Below, in pieces: positions 43,037-51,308 of a DNA stretch of 64,000 bases. The notes below the pieces were generated by a model, which was given only the letters and a program-made list of their open reading frames with translations, was not told the DNA's origin and made no database searches. How positions within the stretch are numbered: the first letter of the stretch is position 1; the number at the start of each line of letters is the position of its first letter. This stretch comes from Criblamydia sequanensis CRIB-18 (GTDB lineage: Bacteria; Chlamydiota; Chlamydiia; Chlamydiales; Criblamydiaceae). The DNA lies in the NCBI RefSeq assembly GCF_000750955.1, contig NZ_CCEJ010000001.1, positions 112,197-176,196 of the forward strand. Reading direction: 5' to 3'. The position numbers and the translations under genes are program-made.

Positions 43037-44689
43037 TTACACTTGAACAATGCTAGTTTGTATATTTCCGCCATCTTCAACGCCTTCAAAAAAAGCTTGA
43101 TAGAGAATAGTGGCTAAGTCTTTATAGCTTGTAAGGTCGCTTTTTACTTTTTCCGCATCCATGCCAACTAAGCCTAAGGCTTGATAGATAGCTTCTGAAA
43201 AACCATTATAGTCGCCTTTGTTAACGGCAAGCCGGGCTTCCGTTAAGAAAGAGGAAAAATTTTGTATTGCAGCGGCATTTGCATCCCCGCCGACTGATAT
43301 AAGTGCAATAAGCATATTTTCAGAAAGGCTTAAGCGATTGCTAAATTGAGGTTCCAATTCTTTTAAGAGCCTTTCAGCAACACTTGGGTCATGACTTCCG
43401 ATTGAAAGATTAAATAAGCTTAAAGCAGCAAGTTCAAGCGCACCTTCTATTATTTTTCCATAAGATGCATTGACTTCCAATCCATAGGCGTTATTACCGC
43501 TTCCATTAAAAAAAAGTCTCTCCAAAAGGTTTTGTTCCAAATAAACTCTAGCTATATTCGCTGCTAATTGCTCTTTTGTCTCTAGATCTTTTTCTATCTG
43601 TTCTCTGACGATATCAGATTTTTCATCCCTATCTTTATCTTCGCCTACTTTGAGCAGCCCGTTTGAGAAAATAAGCGCAGCTGTCAAATAGGAGGTGGTG
43701 AGGTGATGGAATAACTCTCTTGCTGCGGGAGATAAATTTGAGAGCAAAGTTGAAGTAATTCCATTCGATAGGTTTTCTGCGATCATTCTCACACTATCGT
43801 TAGCGAGTTGAGTTGGTTTTCCTTCAGCATTGGTTTCCAAATTGGCTAAAGCAAAGCCGATCAAATGAGCGTTTGGCCCCTCGCCTAAACTTAAGGAAAG
43901 CGCTGATAAATAGAGGTTTTCAATAAGAGGGTTTAGAATCAGTAGATTTTCTCCGAAATCCTTACTGTTGATGTTCTCTTTTACGAGTGAAAGATGTTCC
44001 AGCACATTATTTAGAGCGGTTTGCTTTTCAAAGGAATCGATTTTACCAAAAGAGCCTAAGATATTGGAAAGAGTGTTAATTTCAATTAAATGCCCAAGAA
44101 GCACATCAAAGAAAGGGAGATTTCTGCCTTCTGTTTGTAAATAATTAACCCCGGTTTGGGTTACTGTATTTGCCTGTTCTAATAAATTGGCAGCAATGTT
44201 GTTAGGCATCGACAAAAATCTTTTTTCAACCAAAGCTAAATCGCTTTTTGGATCAATCGGCTCTAAAGACTTGCTTAAACCAATTAAAATAATAGCAATC
44301 CCATTCAAAAGTTGATTTAAAGAGATAAAGGGAGTGTCTTGATCTCTTACATCTTTTTTTAATTCAGCATCAAAACGATCTTTTAAATCTTGGGGAAGCA
44401 TTTTTTTTAGTTCTTCCATCAAATCCCCTATGGGAGGTTCTTTTTTTTCACTTGGAGGGTTATTTACCCGTAAATTATAAAGCGGGAACTCAAGGGATGG
44501 AGAACTTGAAGACGTAGGGTTTCTTCCGTAAGGGTGTCCAAGTTGGATAGACATGGCGATGGAATCTTTGGTCATGCCAACGGCTAGATGCTGTAGAAGA
44601 GAGCCCGGAATAAAATCAGGGTGCAAATTCTCTTGGTAAGGCGACGGGCCGCTTCGATGAAGGTTAGGGTCTGTGCCCGAAGTTGTCAT
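43037..44689 (-). CDS. Unknown T3S-translocator-operon protein
   Basis: 550 residues from the ATG at 44689, which has a strong AGGAG upstream; the frame is open to 44728. The protein is mostly helical and hydrophilic without signal peptide. It has moderately hydrophobic helices (LNQLLNGIAIILIGLSKSLE; LTTSYLTAALIFSNGLLKV) and many Asn/Leu/Glu residues. I recognise no family. It lies between a SycD-type chaperone and CopD, so it may be a secreted partner or cargo of that chaperone. Confidence 0.65.
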   Translation of the reverse strand: MTTSGTDPNLHRSGPSPYQENLHPDFIPGSLLQHLAVGMTKDSIAMSIQLGHPYGRNPTSSSSPSLEFPLYNLRVNNPPSEKKEPPIGDLMEELKKMLPQDLKDRFDAELKKDVRDQDTPFISLNQLLNGIAIILIGLSKSLEPIDPKSDLALVEKRFLSMPNNIAANLLEQANTVTQTGVNYLQTEGRNLPFFDVLLGHLIEINTLSNILGSFGKIDSFEKQTALNNVLEHLSLVKENINSKDFGENLLILNPLIENLYLSALSLSLGEGPNAHLIGFALANLETNAEGKPTQLANDSVRMIAENLSNGITSTLLSNLSPAARELFHHLTTSYLTAALIFSNGLLKVGEDKDRDEKSDIVREQIEKDLETKEQLAANIARVYLEQNLLERLFFNGSGNNAYGLEVNASYGKIIEGALELAALSLFNLSIGSHDPSVAERLLKELEPQFSNRLSLSENMLIALISVGGDANAAAIQNFSSFLTEARLAVNKGDYNGFSEAIYQALGLVGMDAEKVKSDLTSYKDLATILYQAFFEGVEDGGNIQTSIVQV

Positions 44690-44744
44690 GTATCTCTCCT
44701 GGAGGTTGAATCCTTTTAGGCAGGGCAACTAAGATAAGTCTTTT

Positions 44745-45512
44745 TTAAGATCCACCCTCTTTTTTATTTTTTTTATTCAAATCCTCAATATAAGCTAAGA
44801 GTCGTTCCTTATTGGCATCCCACATCAGTTTAATTTTCCTCTCTAAAGCTTGATATTTAGGAATATCTTTTGTTCTTTTTAATAATCCATGCATAGAACC
44901 ATAAGCGGCAGGATAATCCCCAAGCTTTAAGAAGCAGTCCACCAAGTGGTAGTAAGGCAAGGGGTTTAGCTTGTCAAGATAAGCAGCTCTTAAGTACCAT
45001 GCCACCGCATCTTGAGTATGTTTCATCATTTGAAGACAGGCGCCTGCGTTAAAAATTATTTTTGGAGAATTGGGGATTAGCATATCTAAAATTCGATAAG
45101 TGCCATAAGCTTCTTCATACCTGCCGCTATAGTATTGCCGGCTTGCTTCCCCATAAATCCACTCAAGAAAATCAGGTTCCATTTCAAGCGCTTTCGCAAG
45201 AGATTGACCGTCGATAAAGATTTGAGATAGATGCTTTCTTATATTATTTTTTTCCTCATCGGACATTTCTCTTGTTTCAGCTACTTTTTCTATAGTGTTG
45301 TCTATCCATTTTTCTAGGTTTTCCTTAGTCGGGATATCCTCTTCGGTCATATTTTTTATAGCATCGCTTATAAGAGGTTTTAAAAATGCAACCCCTTCCT
45401 TTACTTGCGTTTCAGAGAGCTCGTTTTCCGAATAGGTTTTCATAAGCTCAGCAATAATATCGCTTTCAGTAAGAACCGCTTTTTCTTCAGAAAGAGGATC
45501 TTGTTCCTCCAT
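44745..45512 (-). CDS. Second SycD/LcrH-type TPR chaperone
   Basis: 255 residues. A charged N-terminal extension of about 115 residues precedes three TPRs in the SycD arrangement: FLEWIYGEASRQYYSGRYEE, IFNAGACLQMMKHTQDAV, YYHLVDCFLKLGDYPAAYG. Class II chaperones bind translocators. The protein is much longer than usual (about 165-180 residues) because of the extension. It follows copB across a hairpin and precedes the unknown 550-residue gene. AAGGAG Shine-Dalgarno. Confidence 0.82.
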   Translation of the reverse strand: MEEQDPLSEEKAVLTESDIIAELMKTYSENELSETQVKEGVAFLKPLISDAIKNMTEEDIPTKENLEKWIDNTIEKVAETREMSDEEKNNIRKHLSQIFIDGQSLAKALEMEPDFLEWIYGEASRQYYSGRYEEAYGTYRILDMLIPNSPKIIFNAGACLQMMKHTQDAVAWYLRAAYLDKLNPLPYYHLVDCFLKLGDYPAAYGSMHGLLKRTKDIPKYQALERKIKLMWDANKERLLAYIEDLNKKNKKEGGS

Positions 45513-45544
45513 ATCCGACTCCTTATCTTCAGGCTTATAAATTC

Positions 45545-45573
45545 CTGAAAGGGTGCTTTTAGCATCCTTTCAG
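45545..45573 (-). promoter_or_regulatory. Hairpin downstream of copB
   Basis: CTGAAAGGGTGC (45545-45556) and GCATCCTTTCAG (45562-45573) form a 12-position stem with one mismatch and a 5-base loop, 7 bp after the copB stop. No U-run follows, so partial termination or 3'-end protection of the copB message is suggested. Confidence 0.55.
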
Positions 45574-45579
45574 CGATGT

Positions 45580-48432
45580 CTAACTGCCGCTTTGCAACGC
45601 AAGCCATCCTTGTCCGGAAGAAGCGTCTTGGAATTTTTTGGTTTGCAAAGCGTTAATTTCTTTAATAAATTCAGCTACAGGGCCCATAGATTCAATTAAT
45701 TCTTGAATGACTTGCTTTAATAGCTTGATTAAAGCGCCGATTTCTTCAATATAGGCCTGGGAAGCTGCAATCTTTTTAGCGATTTCTGCCATTAAAAAGG
45801 CAAGTTTTGCTTGATTGATACCCTCTACCATGTTTTGAATACCCGTACCGATACTGCTTCCTGAAATAGCCAAGTTACCGACAACATCTGTTTTATCTTT
45901 AACAGACATCTCCTTAAAACCTTTAAAAATTTTGTCCAATTTTAAGGTGTCTTTTATTTTCTTAAAGAGGTCCTCAAGCCGTTTAGCATATTCTTGAACT
46001 TTTTTCGTAAATTCTTTTAAGATTTTAGGAGCTTCTTCCATTGCATTTTTTGCAACTTTAGTAATGGCCTCTTTAAGTGCATCGGCAGTGTTTTGCGCCC
46101 AGGTTTTAACGTTATTCATATAGAATTTTATGGTGTCAGTGACTGATTTTGTCCATTCTTTAACTTGGTTTATAGCCGTTTTCACAAACTCAACAATTTT
46201 CTTTAAAATGTTTGTGACTATTTGGACCACTTTTTGAACGGCTTGGACAATCCTTGCTACCATTTGCCCGACATTTGATAGCATTTGCATAAGTCTCGCA
46301 ATAAGAGAAGTTATCTGAGCGGTAATATTAGCCACTTGCGAGGCGATCATTCCAACTCCGACAGGAGGCAAAATAGCTGCTATAACGCCGCTAAAGATAC
46401 TGACGGCAATTGTGATGACAATTGTTACCACCATAACCGCAATCATTACGGCCATTGTAGCCCACATGACATCTTTGTCACTGCCGCCGCAGACTCCCTT
46501 GACAAAATCTTTCATCATTCCGGATTTTGAAAGCCCTTCCATAAAAAAGGTAAGGCCTATCATCAACCCTGTCATACCGCCGCCTACAAGGCAGAGGGCA
46601 GTGATTGCTATAACCATTAAAGCTTTGACCATAGAGCGCATGAACATCCCAAACTTACTGTCAGGGAATATTTTTTCAAGGACAGTATCTAATACGTTAA
46701 AGCACTCTTGCATGAGGTCTGGACCGCCGGCAGCTTGCGATAAAGAGTTTGAAAGCATAAAAAGGGCAAGACCCATTAAAAGCGGGTTTCCTGTCATGAC
46801 AGCCATGACCACCATCATAACCGACATGATAGGCATAAAAATCTTCATGAAGGTTTTTTTACTATCGCTTTGTTGTTTAGCTCCTTTGCCGCCGCGCGAT
46901 TTTTTAGCTTCTTCTGCCTGTCTTCTAGCTTCTTCTATTTTATTTTTCTGCATGTCTAAAACAGCAGCATTAAGCATTTTTGAAGCTTTAGATAAGCTTA
47001 TCTCAACATTATAGAGCATCTCTTGCAATTTGTTTAAATTTTCACCGACTCGTTTGAGATAATCTAGAAGAAGAGCCCTATTAGGGTCATCGGGCGCCAT
47101 ATTTTTTAAAACCTCTTCACCCAATTTTTTGAGATCTTTTAAGAGGGAGGTCCCGTTTTTCATTATGGCTAAAGTGGGAGGATCGACAACCGGATTTGCT
47201 ACTTTGTTATTGGGTTTCCAGGAAGCCGGCAAATTTAAATTTTCCATGACTTCGGCTGTCGTTTGTTTAACAAGCGTTTCAAGCAGGGTTTTAATAATAG
47301 GAGAGGCGGTTTGAGGGTTTTCGAGAGCTTTCAATACGGCAAGCTGCTGATCGACAGGAAGTCCGGCTTTTGCAAGATTTGCAGCGAATGCATCCCTCCA
47401 TACACCGTCGGTATAGGATTGAGCAAGCTCCTGAGTAAGGGAAGGACTCCATTGCGAAGGCAAGCCTGATCCTTGTTGAAAATTTTGTAAGACTTGGCCA
47501 AAAAGAGCTTCATATTTACCTTTTAAAGCAGCTTGATCAGGGTCTTTAGGGTCGGGAAAATTTCGGATGGCGTTAAAAACATTAAATTCTTTTTGTGTGA
47601 TGGTTCCATCGTAGAGTTTGGTAAAGAGCTCTCCTTTAAATTCATCTAAAAATTCAGCATTTAGCGTTGCATTGAAATATTCAGCACCGGCCGGTGGAAT
47701 ATCCGCATCGCTTGGTATGCCCCACTTTGTCGAAAGTTCAGCCCCGGCAGTCTGTAAAATTTTAGCAAAGGTGACCGCTTGTTCTTTGGTTAAACCGGTT
47801 GTGACCCCGTTGTAGTAAGCATTTTTTAAAGCGGTTAGATCTTTCGGATCGCTGACAAGGTCACTCAGTGTATTTTCAAAGACTCTATCTTTTACAGCTC
47901 CAAGGTCTTCTTTTAACGATTCTAACTCAGCGGATGACGGCCATCCGGAAGGAGATCCTTCTTGCAAAGATTTAAGAGCTAAAAGGATCTTTGACTCTCC
48001 CTGAATATTCGGAAAAAGAAGGGCTAGTTTAATTTTATTCTCTGCTTGCTCAGGTGTTAAGTTGCCATTTTCTTTAAGGAAATTTTCATCCTTAACAAGT
48101 GAGAGAAGACGATTTTGAAATTCTGTATCAAAGTTTTTTTGTTGTTCACTTCTTGGTGAAAAAGGCGATGCTTGAGTATCCCCATTTAAAAAATTATTAA
48201 GGACTTCCTGTTGGTCAAAAGAGGTTGCACCATACTCTTGAGGATTGGGAAGATGAGGGTTATTGGCATTAAACACATACTCTAAAACATAACCTAAGCT
48301 TCCAAGAGAGGATAGTTGATCTGAAAAAGTAGTTTTTCCAGCAGTTGCAACTGCTGCATTTGGATCATTTGGATTTACACCTACACCCCATTGGAAGACA
48401 CCGCCAGTGCCCAAATTGATGTTTCCACCCAT
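45580..48432 (-). CDS. copB: T3S major translocator, CopB/YopB-like
   Basis: About 950 residues, far larger than Chlamydiaceae CopB (roughly 490). The N-terminal half is hydrophilic and helical. The centre has YopB-like membrane segments: FMPIMSVMMVVMAVMTGNPL, then VIAITALCLVGGGMTGLMIG, then VMIAVMVVTIVITIAVSIFS. A long amphipathic coiled-coil tail follows (IVQAVQKVVQIVTNILKKIV; EFTKKVQEYAKRLEDLFKKI). It is preceded by a SycD-type chaperone. The ATG at 48432 follows AAGGAG at seven bases; an ATG two codons earlier is too close to it. Confidence 0.85.
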   Translation of the reverse strand: MGGNINLGTGGVFQWGVGVNPNDPNAAVATAGKTTFSDQLSSLGSLGYVLEYVFNANNPHLPNPQEYGATSFDQQEVLNNFLNGDTQASPFSPRSEQQKNFDTEFQNRLLSLVKDENFLKENGNLTPEQAENKIKLALLFPNIQGESKILLALKSLQEGSPSGWPSSAELESLKEDLGAVKDRVFENTLSDLVSDPKDLTALKNAYYNGVTTGLTKEQAVTFAKILQTAGAELSTKWGIPSDADIPPAGAEYFNATLNAEFLDEFKGELFTKLYDGTITQKEFNVFNAIRNFPDPKDPDQAALKGKYEALFGQVLQNFQQGSGLPSQWSPSLTQELAQSYTDGVWRDAFAANLAKAGLPVDQQLAVLKALENPQTASPIIKTLLETLVKQTTAEVMENLNLPASWKPNNKVANPVVDPPTLAIMKNGTSLLKDLKKLGEEVLKNMAPDDPNRALLLDYLKRVGENLNKLQEMLYNVEISLSKASKMLNAAVLDMQKNKIEEARRQAEEAKKSRGGKGAKQQSDSKKTFMKIFMPIMSVMMVVMAVMTGNPLLMGLALFMLSNSLSQAAGGPDLMQECFNVLDTVLEKIFPDSKFGMFMRSMVKALMVIAITALCLVGGGMTGLMIGLTFFMEGLSKSGMMKDFVKGVCGGSDKDVMWATMAVMIAVMVVTIVITIAVSIFSGVIAAILPPVGVGMIASQVANITAQITSLIARLMQMLSNVGQMVARIVQAVQKVVQIVTNILKKIVEFVKTAINQVKEWTKSVTDTIKFYMNNVKTWAQNTADALKEAITKVAKNAMEEAPKILKEFTKKVQEYAKRLEDLFKKIKDTLKLDKIFKGFKEMSVKDKTDVVGNLAISGSSIGTGIQNMVEGINQAKLAFLMAEIAKKIAASQAYIEEIGALIKLLKQVIQELIESMGPVAEFIKEINALQTKKFQDASSGQGWLALQSGS

Positions 48433-48521
48433 TATCATTCTCCTTCTTAAGTGAACCGGCTTATGGTTGGCGGAAAAAATGCATTATTAAACCGGTCAGT
48501 CGTCAGTCTTCTAAAATGATT

Positions 48522-48544
48522 AAAAACTAGAATCCCTAGTTTTT
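48522..48544 (-). promoter_or_regulatory. Terminator-like hairpin between the chaperone gene and copB
   Basis: AAAAACTAG and CTAGTTTTT enclose a 5-base loop, a perfect 9-bp stem with A/U-rich ends on both strands. A further GGTGC/GCACC stem lies at 48548-48568. They probably set the ratio of chaperone to CopB mRNA. Confidence 0.55.
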
Positions 48545-48590
48545 ATCGGTGCGTTATCTTAAAGCACCATTACCCTTACGGTTCGGTACA

Positions 48591-49157
48591 TTACTTTTTA
48601 GGTTCTGAAGAAGGGTTTTTTTCCTGATTTCCGGTTTGAAGGTCTTTTTTCAAACTCTGAATTGTCATTTGCGCCCTATCTTTCAGGGTTTTATATTCAG
48701 GTTTGTCTCCGCATTGCTGAACCGCGAGCTCTAGGGAGACAAGTGCCGATAATTTATCTTTCATCTGAATATAACAATCAGAAGCATGATAATGCGGGAT
48801 TGGGTTATGGGCATCGATGGCTGTGCAAAGCATGTAAGCTTCCGCTGCCGCTTTAAAATCTTTGAGCATATGCAAGCATGCAGCAAGGCCCATAGCATAT
48901 TTAGCTTCCGTACCGTTGACCATGATTAAAAGTCTGAAAAGCTGTCCGGCCTCGCGATACTTCCCGGTATTATAGAGTCTATAAGCTTGTCCATAAATCC
49001 CTTCAATCATGGCGTCACTTAAGCCCATGAATTCTTTAGGCATCAGGCGGCTCATCTGCTTGTTAGCTTGATTCAGCTTTTCGTCGCCCATCTTTTCTTT
49101 CAGTTGCTTGCCCAATTCTTGAGCTGCTTTTCCTACTTGTTGTTGTTCGCCTTTCAT
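48591..49157 (-). CDS. SycD/LcrH-type translocator chaperone
   Basis: 188 residues with the three TPRs of class II chaperones (MIEGIYGQAYRLYNTGKYRE; YAMGLAACLHMLKDFKAAAE; YHASDCYIQMKDKLSALVS). Expected to hold CopB, and perhaps CopD, in the cytoplasm before secretion, like LcrH/SycD and chlamydial Scc2. The ATG at 49157 is chosen because GAGGAGG lies eight bases upstream; the frame is open to 49187. Located directly before copB, as in Yersinia and in C. trachomatis CT576-CT579. Confidence 0.88.
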   Translation of the reverse strand: MKGEQQQVGKAAQELGKQLKEKMGDEKLNQANKQMSRLMPKEFMGLSDAMIEGIYGQAYRLYNTGKYREAGQLFRLLIMVNGTEAKYAMGLAACLHMLKDFKAAAEAYMLCTAIDAHNPIPHYHASDCYIQMKDKLSALVSLELAVQQCGDKPEYKTLKDRAQMTIQSLKKDLQTGNQEKNPSSEPKK

Positions 49158-49231
49158 GGCGAGTTCCTCCTCGCTATAGGAATTCATTTTTCTATTATCT
49201 TTTTCAGCCTAAAAAACCTGTAAGCTTAAGC

Positions 49232-49696
49232 CTATTTAAATATAGCGCCTAAAATCGTACTCAACTGTTGTAAAAGGGAGGTAGCCATACTCGTTTGTTG
49301 GTTAACCGCATCAGACATTTGGTTAACGGTGGTTTGCAATGTTTTAGCATCGTCTGAAACTACTTGTCTTCTAGATCTCAATTGTTCTGTGTAGGTAGAG
49401 TTCGCTCTGTTTAATTCGTCACGAATATCTCTTTGGGATTGCGTATCCTTATCTACTAGATCCCCGTTTTTCATTGTGAACGAGTGAACAGAGTCAAGTT
49501 GGTCAGTGTAGGCTTTTTGCCAGTCGGTTAAAAATTTTAAACGGTCAGAGGTGGCAGCTGTTGCTTTTTGCAACACTTCAATCATTCTGACTAAGAGTAA
49601 GAATACGCGATCGATTACGTTAGTTCTTGAAAATTCCGAGTTTTGCAAATCAAGGGAAATACTCTCCGACCCGTTTATATAAACTGGAGTGGTCAT
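49232..49696 (-). CDS. Small helical translocator-operon protein, possible T3S filament or tip partner
   Basis: 154 residues, nearly all helical, no signal peptide. An N-terminal helix contains RVFLLLVRMIEVLQKATAA and a long central helix ends in QQTSMATSLLQQLSTILG near the C-terminus. The size and hydrophobic C-terminal helix resemble secreted T3S helical proteins in general. It occupies a place near that of LcrG/LcrV before LcrH-YopB in Yersinia; CT577 is the small gene of the equivalent chlamydial operon. AGGAGG Shine-Dalgarno. Identity is uncertain. Confidence 0.6.
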   Translation of the reverse strand: MTTPVYINGSESISLDLQNSEFSRTNVIDRVFLLLVRMIEVLQKATAATSDRLKFLTDWQKAYTDQLDSVHSFTMKNGDLVDKDTQSQRDIRDELNRANSTYTEQLRSRRQVVSDDAKTLQTTVNQMSDAVNQQTSMATSLLQQLSTILGAIFK

Positions 49697-49794
49697 ATGT
49701 TCCTCCTAAACGAAATTGTAACTTTAGTTACACTTCTAAGTTAATTATAATAGTATTTCGTATAAACTTAAAAATAATTGTTATTAATATTTTA

Positions 49795-50931
49795 TTAAGC
49801 TGGTCTTATACCTTGTGCCATCTTTTCAATTAGCTGTGATATTTTTTGCAGCATAGAGCTTGCGGATTTATAATATTCCTCAAAAACGAACATATAACGA
49901 CGTACTTTTTCTTTCTGGGTGTCGTTAAAAGATTGTCCGGCAGTAATTGCGAAAGTAATATTTTGTTGGAAAGTACCGGCTCTTGCCGAGTCTGCCCTTA
50001 TTCCGGAGACAGGGCTTGTTCCTAAGTAACCCGTTCCAACCGGGTTGACGATTTCACCGCTTGCATTAACCGGGTTAATGGGGTTGCCGTTTGCATCAAG
50101 TCTTGTTCCACTGCCTTGAAGAGCATTTTGGCTGTAATCTTGACCTTCGTTTGCTCGATAGAAGTCAAGCGTCCACATTTTAGCATCTGTGACCGTAATT
50201 TGTCCGTTAGTGCTTGGGGGCAAATCGGCGTAAACTTGTTTTAACCTACCTAGGAAGGAGCTTGTGTCCCCTGAGGTTCCTGGAGCGACTAAGTCTACTT
50301 GAGTAATGGCTGCCGATAGTTGAGCCTTTGTATCCTCAAGTTTTGTAACATAAGCATTAACATCTCCAATTCCTGTGATGGTAGTTTGCTTGTCATAGAC
50401 AAAGTCAGGGAAAATAGGCAACCCGTAGAAAGCACTCGCCATGCGAAGATAGGTTTTCATGTAGTTGGTATCAACACCTTCACCGCCTGCGATGTTAGTG
50501 TTTTGAATAATGGTAGTGCCAAAGAAAGGTTTTGCAGTTGGCCTTTCGATAACAAGTCCGCTGCCATCAAATTGGAAAGGAAATTGTCCGACAGATTGAA
50601 CTGTAACGGTGTTATGCAGCTGTTGCAAAGTGGCTAAGATATCTAACGCTTTTTGTGTCGCCTGTAAGCTATCGTCTAGTTGCTCAAGGGCTGTTGAAAG
50701 CACTCTATTGCCTTCCCTCACGTAGTTAACTTCAAGTAATCTTTGAAGTGTGTGAGAGTTTGCTTCCAGCGCATCAGCAGAAGTAAAGAGCACAGAGGTT
50801 ATAACCGTGCTACCAATAATTGTAATACGTGTTGTGACGCCAGCGCCTAAGGTTTGCCCGGCTTCCAACCAATCTTGGAAGGGGAACACAAAGGGGCCGT
50901 CAGCAAATGGGTCTTGAATTGTATTCGGCAT
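49795..50931 (-). CDS. Candidate T3S needle-tip (SctA-like) protein
   Basis: 378 residues, first gene of the translocator operon. A helical region (about 45-110: HTLQRLLEVNYVREG; STALEQLDDSLQATQKALDI) is followed by a mixed domain rich in Gly, Asn and Thr (about 110-325). A C-terminal amphipathic helix follows (KVRRYMFVFEEYYKSASSML, then ISQLIEKMAQG). Two long helices around a mixed domain is the plan of LcrV/IpaD/SipD-type tip proteins. There is no signal peptide, and GAGGAG precedes the ATG. I see no direct sequence similarity, so this is inference from architecture and gene order. Confidence 0.6.
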   Translation of the reverse strand: MPNTIQDPFADGPFVFPFQDWLEAGQTLGAGVTTRITIIGSTVITSVLFTSADALEANSHTLQRLLEVNYVREGNRVLSTALEQLDDSLQATQKALDILATLQQLHNTVTVQSVGQFPFQFDGSGLVIERPTAKPFFGTTIIQNTNIAGGEGVDTNYMKTYLRMASAFYGLPIFPDFVYDKQTTITGIGDVNAYVTKLEDTKAQLSAAITQVDLVAPGTSGDTSSFLGRLKQVYADLPPSTNGQITVTDAKMWTLDFYRANEGQDYSQNALQGSGTRLDANGNPINPVNASGEIVNPVGTGYLGTSPVSGIRADSARAGTFQQNITFAITAGQSFNDTQKEKVRRYMFVFEEYYKSASSMLQKISQLIEKMAQGIRPA

Positions 50932-50945
50932 AGCTTCTCCTCAAT

Positions 50946-50966
50946 TGCATATGATGATTATATGCA
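50946..50966. promoter_or_regulatory. Dyad TGCATAT-N7-ATATGCA in the translocator leader
   Basis: Perfect 7-bp inverted repeat, 14 bp upstream of the ATG and next to the GGAG Shine-Dalgarno. As RNA it could form a stem beside the ribosome site; as DNA it resembles the GCATAT/ATATGC dyad upstream of cdsC (30226-30243). Confidence 0.4.
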
Positions 50967-51185
50967 TGAAGCTTCGGTCCCGATTTGATGATGCTTTAAA
51001 AAGCCTAAAATCTTAGAAGGGGGTTCAAAGAAACTGGCTTTCTTTAAGCTATTTACTTTCGTAACCTTAACTTCACTTAAGTTATAAATTACTTTGAAGA
51101 GTTGATGCCAAAAGGCATAAATCTCCAAGAAGATCCTTTTTAATAAAAAGAGGATGTTTTTGAAGATTTGGAGAAAAGCAGATTA

Positions 51186-51214
51186 ATTATAGGATTATAC
51201 TAACTATAATGAAA
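51186..51214 (-). promoter_or_regulatory. Candidate promoter of the translocator operon
   Basis: Minus strand TTTCAT (51209-51214) and TATAAT (51186-51191) with 17 bp between. A second TATAAT overlaps the spacer (51194-51199). The -10 is perfect and the -35 is weak. Confidence 0.45.
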
Positions 51215-51308
51215 CCCCCTTCTATTATTGATTGTATACTATTTTTTTTTATTTTTCAATGAATGCTAGAAGTAAAATGAATTGTTAAGTTATGTTAAAT
51301 AACAATCT

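Larger units (their letters stand above)
50932..51308. other. 377-bp control region upstream of the translocator operon
   Basis: No gene was found. It contains the candidate promoter at 51186-51214, a dyad at 50946-50966, and an imperfect hairpin (ATCCTTTTT/AAAAAGAGGAT) near 51133-51155. If the promoter is right, the leader is about 250 nt, long enough for structured regulation. Confidence 0.5.

Noticed and set aside
46412-47014. 200-codon open frame on the plus strand opposite copB
   Set aside because: It lies wholly antisense to the strongly supported copB frame, has no Shine-Dalgarno and no family-like sequence; it is a shadow of Met/Val-rich membrane codons.
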